Shown here: piece by piece, positions 30,213-32,444 of the stretch
How positions within the stretch are numbered: the first letter of the stretch is position 1
Layout: the number at the start of each line of letters is the position of its first letter
Assembly (NCBI GenBank): GCA_038729325.1
Contig: JAVYSG010000008.1
Location: forward strand, 1-32,444
DNA: 32,444 bases
Source: UBA509 sp038729325
GTDB lineage: Archaea; Thermoplasmatota; Thermoplasmata; Thermoplasmatales; Thermoplasmataceae
Direction of reading: 5' to 3'
Notes under the pieces: model-generated
The model's database searches: none
Told to the model about the DNA's origin: nothing
Seen by the model: the letters and a program-made list of their open reading frames with translations, nothing else
Position numbers and translations under genes: made by a program

Positions 30213-31715
30213 ATGGCGGATAATTCTGATTCCTTCGGGAAAAAAAAGGTCATGTCTGATGTGAGCCCGAATGAGATCAGGGTGCTCAGTTACCTTCACG
30301 GACGGAATGACGTACTGGAGACTGAAATTTCCATTGAAGGCCTCGGCGAAAGGGAAATATCCAGTGCAATATCATGGCTTGAATCCAAAGGGCTTATTGA
30401 TGTTTCAAGGGAGGAGCGCACTGAATACAGCCTTACCGACGAGGGCCTGACATTCCTGAATCAGGGGCTTCCTGAGGAGAGGGCTCTTGAAATTTTAAAT
30501 GAAGGCCGGGCAACTGTTAAGGCAATTCTTGATGAACTTGGAATGAACGACGGAAAAATTGCACTTGCCCAGCTTGCCAAACTGGGCATCAAGCCATCAG
30601 GGGGTGTCCTCCATTTGCCCGAAAATTCCCCACTTCCCCACCTGAAGAAAAGGAGACAGTTCCTGGAGAAGATCAGAAATGGGGAAACATCACTGGACAC
30701 TGAAATGCTGGAACACTTCCGGAAAAGGGAGAATGTGATCAGGGAGAAAAAGAGGGTGGTTCGTCATGTCCGCATAAACCCCGCAGGAATCAGTGCCGTT
30801 GAGGCTAATTCCGGCAACATGGAAAGGATCGGTGCGCTGACCCCGGAAATAATACAGTCAGGAACCTGGAAATATACACCATTCCAGAGATACGACATGA
30901 ACTCAAGGGTTGAACGGATTCCTGGAGTCGGGATTCATCCCATCTCTTACCTCAGCAGAATGGTAAGGGACATATTTCTGCAGCTTGGATTCACAGAGAT
31001 GTCAGGGCATTACATTGAACATGCCGCCTGGAACATGGATGCCCTTTTCATTCCGCAGGACCACCCTGCCAGGGATATGCAGGATACCTTTTACATAGAT
31101 TCAAGCACTGATCCGGGAATCGAACACCCGGAAGTCCTTGAAATCTTCAGGAAGGTGCATGAAAAGGGCATAAGGGGTTACACTGGGTGGGGCTATACAT
31201 GGTCAGAGGAGAAAGCCTCAGATTTGCTGCTAAGAACCCACACCACAGTGAGCACAATCCGGTATCTATACGAACACAGGGAGGCACCACAGGCGGTATT
31301 CTCTGTCGAGAAGGTATTCCGTCACGAGAGCGTGGACTGGAAACATCTGGCGGAACTTCACCAGATAGAAGGAGCCTACTATGGAAAGGATGCAAGCCTT
31401 GCCTCTTTGAAATGGCTAATGCGGGAATTTTACAGGAGGCTTGGTTTTACACAGCTCAGATTTATCCCCTCTTACTACCCATATACTGAACCAAGCATGG
31501 ATGTGATTGTAACCATCAATGGAAAGGAGATGGAGCTCGGAGGTTCAGGAGTTTTCAGGCCAGAAGTCACCAAACCGCTGGGCCTTAAGCATCCCGTCAT
31601 TGCCTGGGGGCTCGGCCTTGAAAGACTTGCAATGATATATTTCGGGCTGGATGACATACGGGAGATCTACCAGAGCGACATAGACTGGCTCAGATCATAT
31701 CGCGTGAAAATCTGA
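30213..31715 (+). CDS. pheS: Phenylalanyl-tRNA synthetase alpha subunit
   Basis: The 500-residue archaeal-type PheS forms the catalytic half of the alpha2beta2 synthetase. Residues 15-90 look like the N-terminal winged-helix tRNA-binding repeat (VLSYLHGR to YSLTDEGLTFL). The class II core contains motif 2 in FRHESVDWKHLAELHQIEG and motif 3 in GLGLERLAMIYFG. GGTGAT lies about 6 bases before ATG 30213, so the message has a leader; a TATA-like AAAATATG at 30157-30164 is suitably upstream. pheT does not follow within the window. Confidence 0.97.
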   Translation: MADNSDSFGKKKVMSDVSPNEIRVLSYLHGRNDVLETEISIEGLGEREISSAISWLESKGLIDVSREERTEYSLTDEGLTFLNQGLPEERALEILNEGRATVKAILDELGMNDGKIALAQLAKLGIKPSGGVLHLPENSPLPHLKKRRQFLEKIRNGETSLDTEMLEHFRKRENVIREKKRVVRHVRINPAGISAVEANSGNMERIGALTPEIIQSGTWKYTPFQRYDMNSRVERIPGVGIHPISYLSRMVRDIFLQLGFTEMSGHYIEHAAWNMDALFIPQDHPARDMQDTFYIDSSTDPGIEHPEVLEIFRKVHEKGIRGYTGWGYTWSEEKASDLLLRTHTTVSTIRYLYEHREAPQAVFSVEKVFRHESVDWKHLAELHQIEGAYYGKDASLASLKWLMREFYRRLGFTQLRFIPSYYPYTEPSMDVIVTINGKEMELGGSGVFRPEVTKPLGLKHPVIAWGLGLERLAMIYFGLDDIREIYQSDIDWLRSYRVKI

Positions 31716-31752
31716 AATATTTCCGTTCCTGATGCCATACGGATAAATCAGC

Positions 31753-31908
31753 CTATTTCGGAGTAAATGACAGACCTCCTCGCTTCTCTGCACAGACAAC
31801 GCATATTCCTGCGGATGTCATATGCTGTGCGCAAACCGGCTCATGGCAAACCGGGCACAGGAATGAGGCGGGTCTCCCGCATATATGGCAGAGCCCCAGC
31901 ATGTTCAC
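31753..31908 (-). CDS. Small zinc-finger protein (about 50 residues)
   Basis: This - strand frame encodes a tiny cysteine-rich protein with four metal-ligand pairs: CHIC, CPVC, CAQH and CVVC. Spacings are C-x2-C-x7-C-x2-C-x4-C-x2-H-x6-C-x2-C, enough for two zinc sites, resembling treble-clef or HIT-type fingers. The ending is KRGGLSFTPK. The start is GTG 31908, 26 bases from a TATA-like TGTATATG (31931-31938), or ATG 31902 two codons later, giving 51 or 49 residues. A chance frame is unlikely to give such regular ligand pairs. It lies between convergent pheS and the divergent acetyltransferase. The family name is uncertain; protein or nucleic-acid binding is inferred. Confidence 0.7.
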   Translation of the reverse strand: MNMLGLCHICGRPASFLCPVCHEPVCAQHMTSAGICVVCAEKRGGLSFTPK

Positions 31909-31912
31909 AAAT

Positions 31913-31944
31913 TTGTATATCCCTGTCCCTCATATACATTGGTG
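31913..31944. promoter_or_regulatory. Overlapping divergent promoters, zinc-finger gene / acetyltransferase
   Basis: TGTATATG on the - strand (31931-31938) suits the zinc-finger gene. TTTGTATATC on + (31913-31922) would start transcription near 31942 for the acetyltransferase, whose ATG is preceded by GGTG at 31941-31944. The two elements cross, so the genes may be mutually exclusive or co-regulated. Confidence 0.4.
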
Positions 31945-31951
31945 CTTGCCA

Positions 31952-32444
31952 ATGATAGACAGCGCAACAGGTAAAGACTGGCATAAGATCAGCGAAATTT
32001 CAAAAAGATCAGGATATGAGGACTATATAAACAGGATCGGCCCATCATACCTGGATAGCGGGCATGTTCTCGTATGGAAAGACAACGCGGAAATCAGGGG
32101 ATTTTTGAAACTGGAATACCTTCAGGATAATTCAGCCTGGATGAGTGGGCTAAGGGTAGACCCTGACTTCCGAAGGATGTCCATCGGTAGCGATCTTACC
32201 AATGCGGCAATTGAACTCGCTGTAAATTCCGGAGCATCATGTGTAAGAATGCTGATCCATGATGGCAATTTTAAATCTTCAGGTCTTGCCATTAAACTTG
32301 GATTTTACAGAGTTTCAAGATTTGCGTTTTTCAATGGTATTCCCGCAGGAGAAAGCATAGCAGTTCCAGAAATCCCTCACGAAATTGGGGTTCAATACCT
32401 CAACACTGGATGGACCTTCATCCAGTACCGATATGTGAATGCAG
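31952..32444 (+). CDS. GNAT-family N-acetyltransferase (partial, runs off the window)
   Basis: A frame starting at ATG 31952 stays open for 164 codons to the window end. Motif A of GNAT proteins is visible as LRVDPDFRRMSIGSDLTNAA, where Arg-x-x-x-Ile-Gly would hold the acetyl-CoA pyrophosphate. It is followed by VRMLIHDGNFKSSGLAIKLGFYRV (motif B region with LGF). The substrate is unknown; GNAT proteins acetylate small amines, antibiotics or protein N termini. GGTG lies 7 bases before the ATG. The C-terminal end is outside the window. Confidence 0.82.
   Translation, partial: MIDSATGKDWHKISEISKRSGYEDYINRIGPSYLDSGHVLVWKDNAEIRGFLKLEYLQDNSAWMSGLRVDPDFRRMSIGSDLTNAAIELAVNSGASCVRMLIHDGNFKSSGLAIKLGFYRVSRFAFFNGIPAGESIAVPEIPHEIGVQYLNTGWTFIQYRYVNA

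Noticed and set aside
31767..31955. A 62-codon + strand frame upstream of the acetyltransferase
   Set aside because: The opposite strand carries the regular cysteine pairs of the zinc-finger protein, so this frame is its shadow.

Overview
The window reads as chromosome from a thermoacidophilic archaeon of the Thermoplasmatales (Euryarchaeota). The strongest evidence is a 745-residue two-ring AAA+ ATPase matching Thermoplasma VAT in length, N-terminal sequence and Walker A positions. An archaeal-type release factor aRF1, an archaeal UMP kinase, and a gene pair resembling the acid-adapted mevalonate branch of Thermoplasma (mevalonate-3-phosphate 5-kinase and mevalonate-3,5-bisphosphate decarboxylase) agree with this. 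Coding density is very high. I see no rRNA, tRNA, CRISPR array or insertion sequence. The species cannot be named from the sequence alone.

Layout. 1-3.2 kb: a catalytically degenerate isochorismatase-fold gene, the two putative isoprenoid genes and an HNH nuclease, all on +. 3.2-6.4 kb: an FAD amine or amino-acid oxidoreductase and a cysteine synthase on -, with a divergent two-domain rhodanese. 6.5-11.8 kb: housekeeping genes (VAT, PRC-barrel protein, nucleoside phosphorylase, aRF1, UMP kinase). 11.9-17.4 kb: a radical SAM protein, a PadR-regulated ABC exporter operon and an APC-family permease. 17.6-28.9 kb: a molybdenum (or tungsten) cofactor island wrapped around one formate-dehydrogenase-type operon. 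29.2-32.4 kb: cyclophilin, HxlR regulator, pheS, a tiny zinc-finger gene found by hand, and the start of an acetyltransferase.

The island is the most coherent unit. MoaA and MoaC would make cyclic pyranopterin from GTP, and MoaD/MoaE would add the dithiolene sulfur. MoaB and two MoeA proteins would adenylylate the pterin and insert metal. MobA and MobB would attach GMP. FdhD would sulfurate the cofactor for the 980-residue FdhA-like enzyme, which is encoded with a DUF1641 protein. No MoeB-type activating enzyme, molybdate or tungstate transporter, or obvious electron-accepting partner subunit lies in the window.

Transcription signals look archaeal. Many starts sit about 24-28 bases downstream of a TATA-like element, which implies leaderless mRNAs, while internal operon genes use overlaps and GGTG-type ribosome binding sites. 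I used that spacing to choose several starts. The most interesting items are the pseudo-enzyme coupled to the mevalonate genes, the 51-residue zinc-finger protein, the formate-dehydrogenase-type operon lacking a partner, and the inverted repeats before moaA and padR.
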